A stretch of 40,433 nucleotides of DNA from an uncultured Emergencia sp. (GCA_904420065.1 CAJFTU010000037.1:1-40433); one strand, 5' to 3'; shown: positions 23,019 to 32,330, counted from the first letter of the stretch. The notes: generated by a model not told the origin, from the letters alone. A program made the numbers and translations.

Positions 23019-24215
23019 ATGAGATACAACTGGGATTTAGAAGATTTAGGAGAGAACATCAGGCGAACGGTTCAGGACGCGGTGGATTCACGGAATTTTT
23101 CCAGTCTCAACCGGACGATAACGAATACGATCAACAGCGCGTTTAACGTCTTTTCCGACGAGGAGGAAGAGACGGCGCGGCCAGACATCCATCTGGGACC
23201 AAAGCCGGAACCTGCGGCAGAGCGGCGGCCGGCAGAACGACCTGTGCAGAAATACACGGGAACTGGAGGGAAAAAAGTTCTGGCGATGACTCTTGCCGTT
23301 GCCGGATACGGTATCGGCGGAATTCTCCTTCTGGGCTGTCTCATCGTGGCGCTGTCAACGCCTTTGGTTGGAGGAAGCGTTGCAACGGTGGCTGCCGGAA
23401 CGCTGGGCATTTTGGCCGTGCCATGCATTGCAGCCGGGATCGTCGGTATGCGCCTTCTGGGCAGGGTAAAGCGGTTTAACGCCTATCTGTCCATTTTGGG
23501 CAATGGGGATTACTGCAATGTCAAGGAGTTGGCCGAGCGCCTGCGAAAGCCGGATAAGTATATTGTAAAAGATTTGGAATACATGCTCAGAAAGAGATGG
23601 TTTCTCCAGGGACACCTGGATAAGCAGAATACCTGTCTCATGACAACGGATGCCGCATACGATGAATACCGGAGACTGATGCGGCAGAGAGAAGAACAGC
23701 AGAGAGCCGATGCCGAGAGAGCGGCAGCGAAAGATAAAGCTGAACGGAGCAGATACGCGGATATGAGTCCTCAGGTCAGGGATGTCATCGAAAAGGGAAA
23801 CGCGTTCATCGAAAAGCTTCGGGCATGCAACGACGCTATACCCGGTGAAGAGGTTTCCGCCAAGATCTTCCGCATGGAAACCGTCACCCGCAGAATTTTC
23901 GCCAGAGTGGAGGCTGAGCCGGACACGGTAGGCGATATTCGGCGCCTTATGGAATACTACCTTCCGACGGCGGTTAAACTGTTGGAAGCCTACGAGGATT
24001 TAGATGCGCAGCCGGTTCAGGGAGAGAACATCCTGTCATCTAAGAAGGAAATAGAAGAAACTTTAGATACACTGAACACGGCCTTTGAGAAGCTGCTTGA
24101 CGATATGTTTCAGGATACGGCCTGGGACGTATCGGCGGATGTGTCCGTGCTGAAAACCATGTTGGCACAAGAGGGACTCACCGGGAAGGATTTTAAAACA
24201 GGAGGTAAATCATGA
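23019..24215 (+). CDS. xpaC: XpaC family protein (halo-indolyl phosphate hydrolysis family)
   Basis: A 398-residue membrane-associated protein of the XpaC family. After an acidic N-terminal region come two membrane helices (about 87-111 and 118-145), then a long helical part with AIPGEEVSAKIFRMETVTRRIF, MEYYLPTAVKLLEAYEDLDAQPVQGENI (in pieces) and LDTLNTAFEKLLDDMFQDTAWDVSADVSVLKTMLAQEGL (in pieces), which are the family hallmarks. The name comes from a colony-colour assay and the biochemical function is unclear. It overlaps the telA-like gene by 4 bases (ATGA), the standard pair. A role in envelope stress is inferred from that pairing. Confidence 0.9.
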   Translation: MRYNWDLEDLGENIRRTVQDAVDSRNFSSLNRTITNTINSAFNVFSDEEEETARPDIHLGPKPEPAAERRPAERPVQKYTGTGGKKVLAMTLAVAGYGIGGILLLGCLIVALSTPLVGGSVATVAAGTLGILAVPCIAAGIVGMRLLGRVKRFNAYLSILGNGDYCNVKELAERLRKPDKYIVKDLEYMLRKRWFLQGHLDKQNTCLMTTDAAYDEYRRLMRQREEQQRADAERAAAKDKAERSRYADMSPQVRDVIEKGNAFIEKLRACNDAIPGEEVSAKIFRMETVTRRIFARVEAEPDTVGDIRRLMEYYLPTAVKLLEAYEDLDAQPVQGENILSSKKEIEETLDTLNTAFEKLLDDMFQDTAWDVSADVSVLKTMLAQEGLTGKDFKTGGKS

Positions 24216-25354
24216 CGCAGGATATAAAAGACATGCAGACGACGCCGTCATTGACGTTGGATCCGTTTAAGGAAAGCGCCGCGCCGGAAGCGCCGGTACC
24301 GGTAGCTCAGGAAGAACCGGTTATGGACGAAAATGTTTTGTCCGATGAAGAGCGGCGAATGGCCGATCAGTTTGCTCAGCAGATCGATCTGACCGATTCG
24401 TCGGTGATTCTGCAGTACGGTGCAGGAACACAGAAAAAAATGGCCGACTTTTCCGAATCGGCCCTGGAGAATGTGAGAACCAAGGATCTGGGTGAAGTGG
24501 GCGAATTGCTCAGCAATGTCGTTCAGGAGCTGAAGAATTTTGACGAAGAAGAGGAAAAGGGATTCTTTGGATTTTTCAAGAAACAGGCCAATAAAATTCA
24601 AAATCTGAAAGCCAAATACGCTAAAGCGGAAGCCAACATCAATGACATCTGCAAGGTGCTAGAAAATCATCAGGTTCAGCTGATGAAGGATATCGCTCTT
24701 CTTGATAAGATGTACGAACTGAATCTGACCTATTTTAAAGAACTGACCATGTACATTATCGCAGGCAAGAAGAAGCTGAACGAGGTCAGAGAGGGACAGC
24801 TGAAGGAGCTGACCGCAAAGGCGCAGCAGTCCGGACTGGCGGAGGACGCACAGGCGGCCCGGGATCTGGACTCCATGTGTCAGCGTTTTGAAAAGAAGAT
24901 TCACGACCTAGAGCTGACGAGAATGATTTCCATTCAGACCGCACCGCAGATCCGTCTGGTTCAGGGCAACGATACGGTGATGACGGAGAAGATCCAGTCC
25001 ACTTTGGTTAATACCATTCCTCTCTGGAAGAGTCAGATGGTCCTGGCTCTGGGCGTGGCCCACTCGACACAGGCAGCGCAGGCGCAGAGAGAAGTTACCG
25101 ATATGACCAATGAACTGCTGAAGAAGAATGCGGAAACTCTGAAAATGGCTACTGTGGAGACGGCCAAGGAGTCAGAGCGGGGGATTGTGGACATGGAGAC
25201 GCTGAAGGCCACCAACCAGTCGTTGATTTCCACCTTAGACGAGGTGATGAATATTCAGGAAGAAGGCAGACGCAAGCGCAGAGAAGCTGAAGCGGAGATC
25301 GCCCGTCTGGAAAATGAGCTGAAGGACAAGATGCTGCAGATCAGTCAGCGATAG
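24212..25354 (+). CDS. telA: Toxic anion resistance family protein (TelA-like)
   Basis: A 380-residue, largely alpha-helical cytoplasmic protein of the TelA family. The order is an acidic N-terminus, SVILQYGAGTQKKMADFSES, GFFGFFKKQANKIQNLKAKYAKAEANI in pieces, HQVQLMKDIALLDKMYELN, and the C-terminal TNELLKKNAETLKMATVETA. Members are linked to tellurite and antimicrobial tolerance, though mechanism is unproven. It follows xpaC with a 4-base overlap and AGGAGG in the end of that gene. Confidence 0.92.
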   Translation: MTQDIKDMQTTPSLTLDPFKESAAPEAPVPVAQEEPVMDENVLSDEERRMADQFAQQIDLTDSSVILQYGAGTQKKMADFSESALENVRTKDLGEVGELLSNVVQELKNFDEEEEKGFFGFFKKQANKIQNLKAKYAKAEANINDICKVLENHQVQLMKDIALLDKMYELNLTYFKELTMYIIAGKKKLNEVREGQLKELTAKAQQSGLAEDAQAARDLDSMCQRFEKKIHDLELTRMISIQTAPQIRLVQGNDTVMTEKIQSTLVNTIPLWKSQMVLALGVAHSTQAAQAQREVTDMTNELLKKNAETLKMATVETAKESERGIVDMETLKATNQSLISTLDEVMNIQEEGRRKRREAEAEIARLENELKDKMLQISQR

Positions 25355-25383
25355 GCAGCAGCGGAAAAGAAAGTGAACGGAAA

Positions 25384-26184
25384 ATGATGGAAAGACCGTT
25401 GAAGCAATATGTTGTCGATGCGTTTACCGACAGAGTCTTTTCCGGAAACCCTGCGGCTGTATGCATAATGGACCAGTGGCCGGAAGACGAAAAGATGCGC
25501 TGCATAGCGGGAGAAAACAATCTGTCGGAAACCGCTTTCGCTGTGCGGGAGCAGGAAAAGGGAACGTACAGGCTGCGCTGGTTTACGCCGGGAGGAGAAA
25601 TCGATCTTTGCGGTCATGCCACTCTGGCCTCTGCTTATGTCATCATGAATTTTTATGAGCCGGATCGGACAGAGGTGATCTTTTCCACCCTCAGCGGCGA
25701 TCTATCTGTGGTGAGAAAGGGAGATCTGTACGAGATGGATTTTCCGGCCTACGAGTTGACGCCGGCGCCGCTGGCAAAAGCGATTGCGGAAGCCATAGGC
25801 GCTGAGCCAAAGGAAGTGTATATGGGCCGCGATCTCCTCTGCGTTTTCGACGACGAAGCTGTCGTCAGAAATATGCGGCCCGATCAGGAGCGGGTAAAAG
25901 AGCTTCCTGGTCTTTTGCTGCAGGTTACCGCTCCGGGAAAAGATTCAGACTGTGTTTCCCGGACGTTTGCGCCGAAAATGGGAATTTCGGAGGATCCGGT
26001 GTGCGGATCCGGTCACTGCCATATCGTTCCCTATTGGGCTTCTCGGTTTGGAAAACAGGATCTTGTGGCGTATCAGGCTTCGCCGCGGGGCGGCAGGCTT
26101 TACTGCAGCATCTCTGGAAACAGGGTGAAGCTGGCGGGGAAGGCCGCTTTGTATTCCGTTGGCGAGATATATGCGGGGGTATAA
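25384..26184 (+). CDS. PhzF family isomerase/epimerase-like protein
   Basis: Named after phenazine isomerase PhzF, with the diaminopimelate-epimerase fold. The catalytic Glu is Glu49 in ENNLSETAFAV, and the second conserved site is EDPVCGSGHC. FTPGGEIDLCGHATLASAYV supports the assignment. Most members outside phenazine producers have unknown substrates. Length 266 is a little short (usual 280-300). It starts 29 bases after telA and may be in that operon. No phenazine genes are present. Confidence 0.92.
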   Translation: MMERPLKQYVVDAFTDRVFSGNPAAVCIMDQWPEDEKMRCIAGENNLSETAFAVREQEKGTYRLRWFTPGGEIDLCGHATLASAYVIMNFYEPDRTEVIFSTLSGDLSVVRKGDLYEMDFPAYELTPAPLAKAIAEAIGAEPKEVYMGRDLLCVFDDEAVVRNMRPDQERVKELPGLLLQVTAPGKDSDCVSRTFAPKMGISEDPVCGSGHCHIVPYWASRFGKQDLVAYQASPRGGRLYCSISGNRVKLAGKAALYSVGEIYAGV

Positions 26185-26235
26185 GTTTGTCGCGCCTTAG
26201 GAGAAGTTATTGTTTTTAAAGAACGTTGTGAGCTG

Positions 26236-26272
26236 AAGACGGCTGTCTGTAATTTGCAGGCGGCTGTCTTTT
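26236..26272 (+). terminator. Terminator after the PhzF-like gene
   Basis: AAGACGGCTGTCTG pairs with CAGGCGGCTGTCTT through a stem of about 14 bp with several G-T pairs, followed by TT and a T-rich stretch. It separates this gene from the two-component operon. Confidence 0.6.
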
Positions 26273-26357
26273 CTGACATTTAAGGATTAGCAGGCAGGAA
26301 ATTTCAACAGATAATGGGAAACGATCGGAAGACCGTTTACAGAGAAGAGGAATAATC

Positions 26358-27029
26358 ATGAGCCACATTTTAATCGTAGAAGACGATCCGTTGTTCAACG
26401 AAGCGCTTTGCAGAACATTGGAAAAAGCCGGGTATTCCGTGCAGAGGGCCTATTCCCTGATAGAGGCGACCGCACATATGGACCGGCAGACCAGTCTGCT
26501 GATCGTCGATATAGGACTTCCCGACGGAACAGGGCTGGAGTTTTGCCGGAACGTTCGACAGACCAGTCAGGTACCCGTTATTTTTCTGACCGCCAGAGAC
26601 GGTGAAGAAGACATGATACAGGCCTTTGACTGGGGCGCCGACGATTACCTGGTCAAGCCCTTTCCTATGGCGGTATTGCTGAAGCACGTAGAAGCGGTAC
26701 TTCGAAGAAGCGGAGAAAAGGATCAAAATCTGTATACTTATAAGGACTTAGTTGTCGATCTGAATCGAAAGCGAGTATGCAGAAGCGGCCGGCTGCTGAA
26801 GCTGACGGCCAGGGAGTATCAGCTCCTTGAACTGCTGATGAGAAACGCGGGTAAGGTTGTAACAAAGACCATGATGCTGGAGCAGGTCTGGGATGTAGAA
26901 GAGGTTTACGTCGAAGAAAACACAGTAAACGTAACTCTGAACCGGCTAAAGAAAAAGATAGAGCCGGACCCGGCCAACCCCGTTTACATAAAGAATGTGT
27001 TCGGATTAGGCTATACCATGGAATTGTAG
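26358..27029 (+). CDS. Response regulator, OmpR family
   Basis: A two-domain regulator. The receiver (1-115) has the acidic pair in VEDD, the phospho-acceptor Asp51 in LIVDIGLPDG, the Thr in VIFLTARDG and Lys100 in DYLVKPF. The winged-helix DNA-binding domain (about 125-220) ends in VYIKNVFGLGYTMEL. It is followed 2 bases later by a histidine kinase and then by an ABC ATPase and permease, the layout of Bce/Vex-type peptide-antibiotic sensing modules. The direct repeats at 27897-27913 are its likely target. Confidence 0.95.
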   Translation: MSHILIVEDDPLFNEALCRTLEKAGYSVQRAYSLIEATAHMDRQTSLLIVDIGLPDGTGLEFCRNVRQTSQVPVIFLTARDGEEDMIQAFDWGADDYLVKPFPMAVLLKHVEAVLRRSGEKDQNLYTYKDLVVDLNRKRVCRSGRLLKLTAREYQLLELLMRNAGKVVTKTMMLEQVWDVEEVYVEENTVNVTLNRLKKKIEPDPANPVYIKNVFGLGYTMEL

Positions 27030-27031
27030 AT

Positions 27032-27886
27032 ATGCGGCAAAGAGACAGAGAATGGAAAGAAATTTCATATATGCTGGAGCGGCTTCTGAGCGGAAAAGAG
27101 GTAATGATCCAGGAAACCTATGAAGATTCCATCGAGGAAAAGGTGAAGCATCAGATCGTCCGACTGTCCGAAATGATACGGGGACGGGAACGGCAGATGG
27201 CAGAGGAACGAGACGGAATCAAAGAACTGATTGCTGAAATCGCCCATCAGATGCGGATGCCTCTGGCTAACATGGAGAGCTATATGGATCTTTTAGAATC
27301 GTCGTCCTCTTTTGACGACTCAAAGGCGGAAAGCGAAAGAAGAGAATATCTGCAGGCCCTCAGAGAATCGGAAGGGAAGCTTCGTTTTCTGACGGAAAGT
27401 TTTATCAAAATGGCCCGTCTGGAGAACCGGATTATTCAGATAAAACCGAGGCGGAATGATCTGTATGAAACCCTGTTAAACTGCATATTAGCGGTGAAAA
27501 AGCAGGCCGATCAAAAAAACTGCTTCATTTCTCTCAAGGCCGAAGAAAAGCTGCAGGCCGTCTATGACGAGAATTGGCTGCATGAAGCAGTCTGCAACGT
27601 TCTGGAGAACAGCATCAAATATTCCGGCGAAAATGGCGAGATAGAAGTCGAGGCTCAAAGAGGAGAAATGTATACCAGGATTTCTGTTCGGGATAGCGGC
27701 GCGGGCATCGAGGAAGGGGAAGAAAATAAAATTTTTCAGCGGTTTTATAGGGGAAAAGGAGCAGACGGTCAGCCGGGATTTGGTTTGGGCCTCTATATCG
27801 CCAGAGAAATCCTGTTGCTTCACGGCGGATTTGTGAAAGCGAAGAGACAGAATCCGGGAATGGAGATTTCCCTGTTTCTCCCTTAA
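27032..27886 (+). CDS. Histidine kinase without membrane segments
   Basis: A 284-residue kinase with the phospho-acceptor in EIAHQMRMPLANM (His72), the N box in LENSIKYS, and DSGAGI and GFGLGLYIA of the ATP lid. It has no signal peptide or membrane helix, so it is cytoplasmic, which is unusual even for the small intramembrane kinases that pair with BceAB. It may be controlled through the adjacent ABC permease or detect a cytoplasmic signal. No upstream ATG for a membrane anchor exists, since the regulator's stop lies 2 bases before. Confidence 0.93.
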   Translation: MRQRDREWKEISYMLERLLSGKEVMIQETYEDSIEEKVKHQIVRLSEMIRGRERQMAEERDGIKELIAEIAHQMRMPLANMESYMDLLESSSSFDDSKAESERREYLQALRESEGKLRFLTESFIKMARLENRIIQIKPRRNDLYETLLNCILAVKKQADQKNCFISLKAEEKLQAVYDENWLHEAVCNVLENSIKYSGENGEIEVEAQRGEMYTRISVRDSGAGIEEGEENKIFQRFYRGKGADGQPGFGLGLYIAREILLLHGGFVKAKRQNPGMEISLFLP

Positions 27887-27896
27887 AAATGACGGC

Positions 27897-27913
27897 TGTA
27901 AGTTAATTGTAAG
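27897..27913 (+). promoter_or_regulatory. Candidate response-regulator operator before the ABC genes
   Basis: Two TGTAAG copies start exactly 11 bases apart (27897 and 27908), as in OmpR/PhoB-type operators. A -10-like GATAGA lies at 27922. They sit between the kinase stop and the ATPase start, so the ABC genes probably have an inducible promoter of their own. Confidence 0.5.
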
Positions 27914-27973
27914 ATCTCTGTGATAGAGTGGACTCATCTTCGCCGTCGAAGGCAACAGAAAGGAAGAAAAGAG

Positions 27974-28654
27974 ATGAGCATTTTAGAAACGAGAGACTTG
28001 CGGAAAGTTTATTCGCTGGCGTCAGGGGAAGTGAGAGCACTGGACGGGATTACCGTATCCATAGAAGAAGGCAGCTTTGTGGCGGTGGTAGGAAGTTCAG
28101 GCAGCGGCAAAACCACATTTCTTAATATGCTGGGAGGATTGGACGTTCCATCTGGTGGAAAAGTCTTTGTCAGAGGAAAAGACCTGAGCAAGCTGAAGAG
28201 AGATCAGCTGACAGTGTTTCGAAGGAGAAACATCGGCTTTGTCTTTCAGAACTTTAATCTGATGCCGATGCTGAACGTTTGCGAAAATATAACTCTGCCG
28301 CTGAGGCTGGACGGACTGTCTTTTGATCAGGAGTTTCTGGATATGGTAATAGACAGCCTGAAGCTGAGGGAAAAGCTGGAATATATGCCGGGAATGCTTT
28401 CCGGCGGACAGCAGCAGCGGGTAGCTATTGCGAGGGCGCTGTCAACCAGGCCTGCGGTGGTGCTGGCAGACGAGCCTACGGGAAATTTGGACTCTGTTTC
28501 CGGCGTGGAGACCATAGGACTGTTGAAATCCAGCGCCATTAAATTTCATCAGACCATAATCGTGGTAACCCATAATGAGGAAATTGCGCAAATGGCAGAT
28601 CGGGTCATACGCATCGAGGACGGAAGCATAAGAGGTGATTCCGATGCGAAATAA
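27974..28654 (+). CDS. ABC transporter ATPase, LolD/MacB type
   Basis: ATPase for an FtsX-type permease. Walker A is GSSGSGKTT, signature is LSGGQQQR, Walker B is VVLADEPTGNLD and the switch is VVTHNEE. VFQNFNLMPMLNVCENI is characteristic of the LolD/MacB/BceA group. I start at ATG 27974, preceded by AAAGGAAG, instead of an earlier in-frame ATG with no ribosome site. It overlaps the permease gene by 11 bases. Such pairs usually work as mechanotransmission complexes against antimicrobial peptides or in lipid handling. Confidence 0.94.
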   Translation: MSILETRDLRKVYSLASGEVRALDGITVSIEEGSFVAVVGSSGSGKTTFLNMLGGLDVPSGGKVFVRGKDLSKLKRDQLTVFRRRNIGFVFQNFNLMPMLNVCENITLPLRLDGLSFDQEFLDMVIDSLKLREKLEYMPGMLSGGQQQRVAIARALSTRPAVVLADEPTGNLDSVSGVETIGLLKSSAIKFHQTIIVVTHNEEIAQMADRVIRIEDGSIRGDSDAK

Positions 28655-31208
28655 TAACCGCGCCGTATGCCGAATGCTGGCCCAGAAGAGCTACCGGCTG
28701 AACCGCAGCCGAAACAGAATTTTGATTGGAGCGGTCGCCTGCGTGGTAACCGTGATTTTTTGTATTTTCAGTTTTGCCCTTGGTAAAATAGAGACCGATT
28801 ATCTGGTCAATATCCGGAGCAGCGGAACTACGGCCGGCGTTGTACTGGAACGCCCTACAGATGAGCAGTATGACGCGATCAGAGAGCTGCCCTATGTTCG
28901 GGCGGCAGGAAAAGCGGTTACCTTTGGAAACGCTGATACGTACCACTGTGTTGCGCTGGACCGAACCGCCTGGGAAGAAGTAAAGCGCCCGGCTTATACG
29001 GATATTGCGGGCAAATATCCGAGGAAGGCCGACGAAATCATGTTGTCTGTCCGTTCCTTGAAGGAGATGGGAATTTCCGATCCCCGTATCGGCATGAAGC
29101 TGTCCGATACGTTGAGTTTGAGCGATGGGCGAAAGATACGGGGGAATTTCGTATTGTCCGGCTATTTTACCGAATATGTGGACCCTTCGGCGGGCCGGCC
29201 GGAGGGGTTCTTTTCTCAGGATTTTTTGAATTCTCTCGGTATAGATCAGGATTCCAGTTCAGAGCTGCTGATCTGTCCGGCAGATACCCTGTCTGAAGAG
29301 GATATCGAAGATAAGCTGTACAGGGACGTAAGTATGCGGGACGAAAGTCAGCAGTTTATTGGCGGAACGACAATGAGCCGGCAAGCAGTTGTAAACCTGG
29401 CCGGCGGATATGATATCGCTTTTTTGCTGAGCGTCGTAATTCTTGTAGCTGCAGGTCTGTTGATTTATAACCTGCTTCAAATTTCCGTGGAGCGGGATGT
29501 CAGGGAATACGGACTGTTGAAAATACTCGGCGCTACGGGAAAACAGCTGTACAGGATTGTTTTAGGTCAGATGGTTCGCGTCTCCTGCGCAGGCTGTCTG
29601 TTGGGCGCCGCTGTCGGAACGGTTGTAGTTCTGGGGATCATGCCATTCTTTCTCCGCAGAATGTATCTTTATGAGATGGGAACCGTCGGAATAGGAATCG
29701 GTTTTCGCCTTTGGATTTTGTGCCTTTCGCTGGCCTTCGGCGTTATCGTAACATTAGTCGGCTCCGCGGCAGCAGTAAGGCGGACGGTGAGCATGGCTCC
29801 GGCGGAGTCAGTGAAATACATCGGACAGGTTGCAGGCGGAGAAAAGCCGGGTGAAAAGCGAATCGGAGCAAGGCACCGCTTTGAAATCCTCGCAATGGCT
29901 TGGCGAAATGTATTTCGTTTTCGCAGGAGAGCTGTAATTACGATTATCTCTCTGACGCTGTCACTGATCGTCGCTTTAGGAGGCGTCGTTTTAGGACGGG
30001 GAACGGATGGGACTAACCGTATCGACTACGAGGTCAATTACGATTTTAAGGTATTGAGTCACGTTTCGGCTTTGGACTGCGACCAGTATGAGGAAGAAGA
30101 GGAGTGGTTCCCTGAAAAGCTGAAAGATCAAATTCTCCGTGTAGGAGGTATCACAGACAGCACCGTTTTGCGAGGAGGATACGGGAAGGTTTCGACAGAG
30201 GAACCGGCGCTCAGATTTTTCTTCGGCGATAATGAGGAAAAAGCGGATATGCAGAACTTCGTCGTGCAGATTGTCGGCGAGGATTATCTCGAACGGCTGC
30301 AAAAGCTGACTAAGCAGAAGAATTTACCGGTGGATGTGGAGTCTGTGATGAAGGGAGAAGGCATCCTTTTGCTTCACGACCATATTCTGTCTCCGACTGA
30401 GGAGGAAAAGAGCAGAAAGACTGTCGGCGCTTCGGTCCCAATTTTCCAGTTGAGCGGAGAGGAAGGCGGCCGTGTTAAGCTTTGCGGATATATGGACAGC
30501 CAGGAGAAGGGAATGCCTCGTCTGGAAACGACCTGGAACAATTCCGGCATCCTGTATTTTCTCGTCAGTGAAGAGGGATTTTCCAGACTGGGACTAAGGG
30601 AAAGAATCTTCGGCGTCGGTTTGCACGTTGACCAGGCCCGGGAACCGGTGATCAAAAATACGCTGAATCAGATGGTATATCAGTATAATAAATCCTTTGA
30701 TCAGAATACCGGACAGCCCTGGTATGTGGTACAGAACGCTAAAACGGTGGCCTTGAATGTCAAATCGGATCAGATCGATTCGCAGAGGGACTATATCTTT
30801 TTCGGCAGAATCGTCATCGGAGGCATCTGCGCCATGCTGCTTTTCTTTGGCATTGCAAATTACGTTCACGTTACAGTAACCGCTGCGGCTGTGCGCAGAA
30901 AAGAACTTGCGGTACTGGAGAGTATCGGGATGACGGCCGGTCAGATTCGAAAGATGCTGATCCTTGAAGGCCTGCATTTCTGTCTGATTACTACGGGCCT
31001 GGTGATTACCTTAGGAAGCGGAGCTTGGTATGCTTTTGGAAGGATTATGAAAGAAAGGATAGCCTATTTTCTGTTTCGTTACCCATGCGAGGAGCTGCTG
31101 CTGTGTTTCGGAGTCCTGTGTCTGCTCTGTGTTTTGATACCGCTGGTCGTCTGGAAAAAATACGGCCGAGAGCCTGTAGTCGACCGGCTAAGGCAATTTA
31201 CGGATTGA
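28644..31208 (+). CDS. FtsX-family ABC permease
   Basis: An approximately 854-residue permease. The N-terminal helix lies at about 26-46, followed by a large external domain (about 50-250), a three-helix FtsX domain (about 260-390, with ERDVREYGLLKILGATGKQL), a second anchor helix (about 430-450), another external domain (about 460-715) and a final FtsX domain with RRKELAVLESIGMTAGQIRK. The duplicated layout is that of MacB/BceB-type or lipoprotein-release systems. ATG 28644 has AGAGGTG upstream; a GTG 9 bases before is less likely. Substrate unknown; the linked two-component system suggests response to an antimicrobial peptide. Confidence 0.92.
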   Translation: MRNNNRAVCRMLAQKSYRLNRSRNRILIGAVACVVTVIFCIFSFALGKIETDYLVNIRSSGTTAGVVLERPTDEQYDAIRELPYVRAAGKAVTFGNADTYHCVALDRTAWEEVKRPAYTDIAGKYPRKADEIMLSVRSLKEMGISDPRIGMKLSDTLSLSDGRKIRGNFVLSGYFTEYVDPSAGRPEGFFSQDFLNSLGIDQDSSSELLICPADTLSEEDIEDKLYRDVSMRDESQQFIGGTTMSRQAVVNLAGGYDIAFLLSVVILVAAGLLIYNLLQISVERDVREYGLLKILGATGKQLYRIVLGQMVRVSCAGCLLGAAVGTVVVLGIMPFFLRRMYLYEMGTVGIGIGFRLWILCLSLAFGVIVTLVGSAAAVRRTVSMAPAESVKYIGQVAGGEKPGEKRIGARHRFEILAMAWRNVFRFRRRAVITIISLTLSLIVALGGVVLGRGTDGTNRIDYEVNYDFKVLSHVSALDCDQYEEEEEWFPEKLKDQILRVGGITDSTVLRGGYGKVSTEEPALRFFFGDNEEKADMQNFVVQIVGEDYLERLQKLTKQKNLPVDVESVMKGEGILLLHDHILSPTEEEKSRKTVGASVPIFQLSGEEGGRVKLCGYMDSQEKGMPRLETTWNNSGILYFLVSEEGFSRLGLRERIFGVGLHVDQAREPVIKNTLNQMVYQYNKSFDQNTGQPWYVVQNAKTVALNVKSDQIDSQRDYIFFGRIVIGGICAMLLFFGIANYVHVTVTAAAVRRKELAVLESIGMTAGQIRKMLILEGLHFCLITTGLVITLGSGAWYAFGRIMKERIAYFLFRYPCEELLLCFGVLCLLCVLIPLVVWKKYGREPVVDRLRQFTD

Positions 31209-31361
31209 TAAGAAATTTACCGGACGGTGAGCCACGGCAGCGACAGGATTGTTCGTGAGTTTAAAACATCGTTTATCGACAATATATTCCTTTTGCTGTC
31301 TGAAAATGGCCAAAGGTGGAAATACTCGTCTGCAGAAGAGGAGAGAGGAGAAGTCGAAACG
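31209..31361 (+). other. Interval between ABC permease and zipper ORF
   Basis: I see no gene here. A moderate promoter, TTTAAA and TATATT 17 bases apart, lies near 31259-31287. Confidence 0.3.
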
Positions 31362-31592
31362 ATGGAAAGGCGAAGAACAGAGGAACAACTTTTACAGGGT
31401 TTGTTTCATCGCAAGGAGACGATGGAAAACGATATGGATCCGTCTGAGGCGGTTAATCGAAGCGGAACCGCAGAAGACCTTCTATGGCTGTCCGAGGAAA
31501 ATCGCAGACTGAGAAAGGCTCTGAGAAAAGCAGAGATGGAAAACCGATGTTTAAAGAGAACGGCAGCTTTTTTCGCAAGACAAAAGCGTTGA
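31362..31592 (+). CDS. Short protein with IS3 OrfA-like leucine zipper
   Basis: A 76-residue protein. Its C-terminal half, LSEENRRLRKALRKAEMENR plus LKRTAAFFARQ, closely resembles the leucine-zipper tail of IS3-family OrfA transposase subunits, whose ends read ENEILKKAAAFFA. The N-terminal helix-turn-helix of OrfA is absent. I prefer ATG 31362 (GAGGAG upstream) to an earlier GTG. It may be an insertion-sequence relic or a small domesticated protein. No OrfB follows. Confidence 0.5.
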   Translation: MERRRTEEQLLQGLFHRKETMENDMDPSEAVNRSGTAEDLLWLSEENRRLRKALRKAEMENRCLKRTAAFFARQKR

Positions 31593-31703
31593 TGCGGGCG
31601 GAGAAGGAGGAAAAGGATTTTTCACGTCAGCCTCACGAAGATATTGATCGCCGGCCTTTTCAGCGTTAGAATAGACTAAAGAGGAAAAGGAGGCATGATC
31701 ATC

Positions 31704-32234
31704 ATGGCAGAAGCGAGAGAATTGCTCGACCTGATCAAGTCGAGAAGAAGTGTGCGTGAATTTGAACCGGATATGATTCCCCAGGAAGTCCTGGATCAGA
31801 TCATCGAGGCCGGAACCTATGCGGCAACAGGAAAGAACGGCCAGTCGCCGATTATCGTAGCGGTAACCGACAAGGACGTGCGGGATAGATTGTCCGCTCT
31901 CAACGCAGAAATTATGGGCATCGACAGCGATCCTTTCTATGGAGCGCCGGTAGTTCTGATCGTTTTGGCAAACAAGAGTATTCCGACCTATGTGTACGAC
32001 GGAAGTCTGGTTATGGGAAACCTGATGCTTGCCGCCCACGCATTAGGCGTCGGGAGCTGCTGGATTCACCGGGCAAAGCAGGAGTTTGAACGGCCGGAGG
32101 GTAAGGAGATTCTCAAGTCGCTGGGGATTGAAGGCGATTATGAGGGCATAGGTCATTGCATACTCGGCTATCCGAAAGGAGAATATCCGAAAGCCGCGCC
32201 GAGAAAAAAGGACTGGGTTTATTACGTGAAATAA
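31704..32234 (+). CDS. Nitroreductase family flavoprotein
   Basis: A 176-residue FMN-dependent nitroreductase. The N-terminal FMN-binding segment is IKSRRSVREFEPDMIPQEVL; ATGKNGQSPIIVAV and GNLMLAAHALGVGSCWIHRA follow, then GHCILGYPKGEYP near the C-terminus. Such enzymes reduce nitro groups, quinones or flavins with NAD(P)H. I start at ATG 31704 because AGGAGG is 10 bases away; an ATG 9 bases earlier touches the ribosome site. Monocistronic, with a long hairpin after it. Confidence 0.93.
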   Translation: MAEARELLDLIKSRRSVREFEPDMIPQEVLDQIIEAGTYAATGKNGQSPIIVAVTDKDVRDRLSALNAEIMGIDSDPFYGAPVVLIVLANKSIPTYVYDGSLVMGNLMLAAHALGVGSCWIHRAKQEFERPEGKEILKSLGIEGDYEGIGHCILGYPKGEYPKAAPRKKDWVYYVK

Positions 32235-32245
32235 GGCATTATTAA

Positions 32246-32311
32246 AGAGCAGCAGCTGTCGCTTGGTATATCTGCAAAAGAGCATTTATATCGAACTGAC
32301 GGCGCTGCTCT
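32246..32311 (+). terminator. Long-loop hairpin between nitroreductase and amidase
   Basis: AGAGCAGC (32246-32253) and GCTGCTCT (32304-32311) pair perfectly, with a further GCTGTC/GACGGC extension, around a loop of about 35 bases; GTTT follows. It may be a terminator or a leader structure. Confidence 0.4.
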
Positions 32312-32330
32312 GTTTAACATGAGGTGAAAT

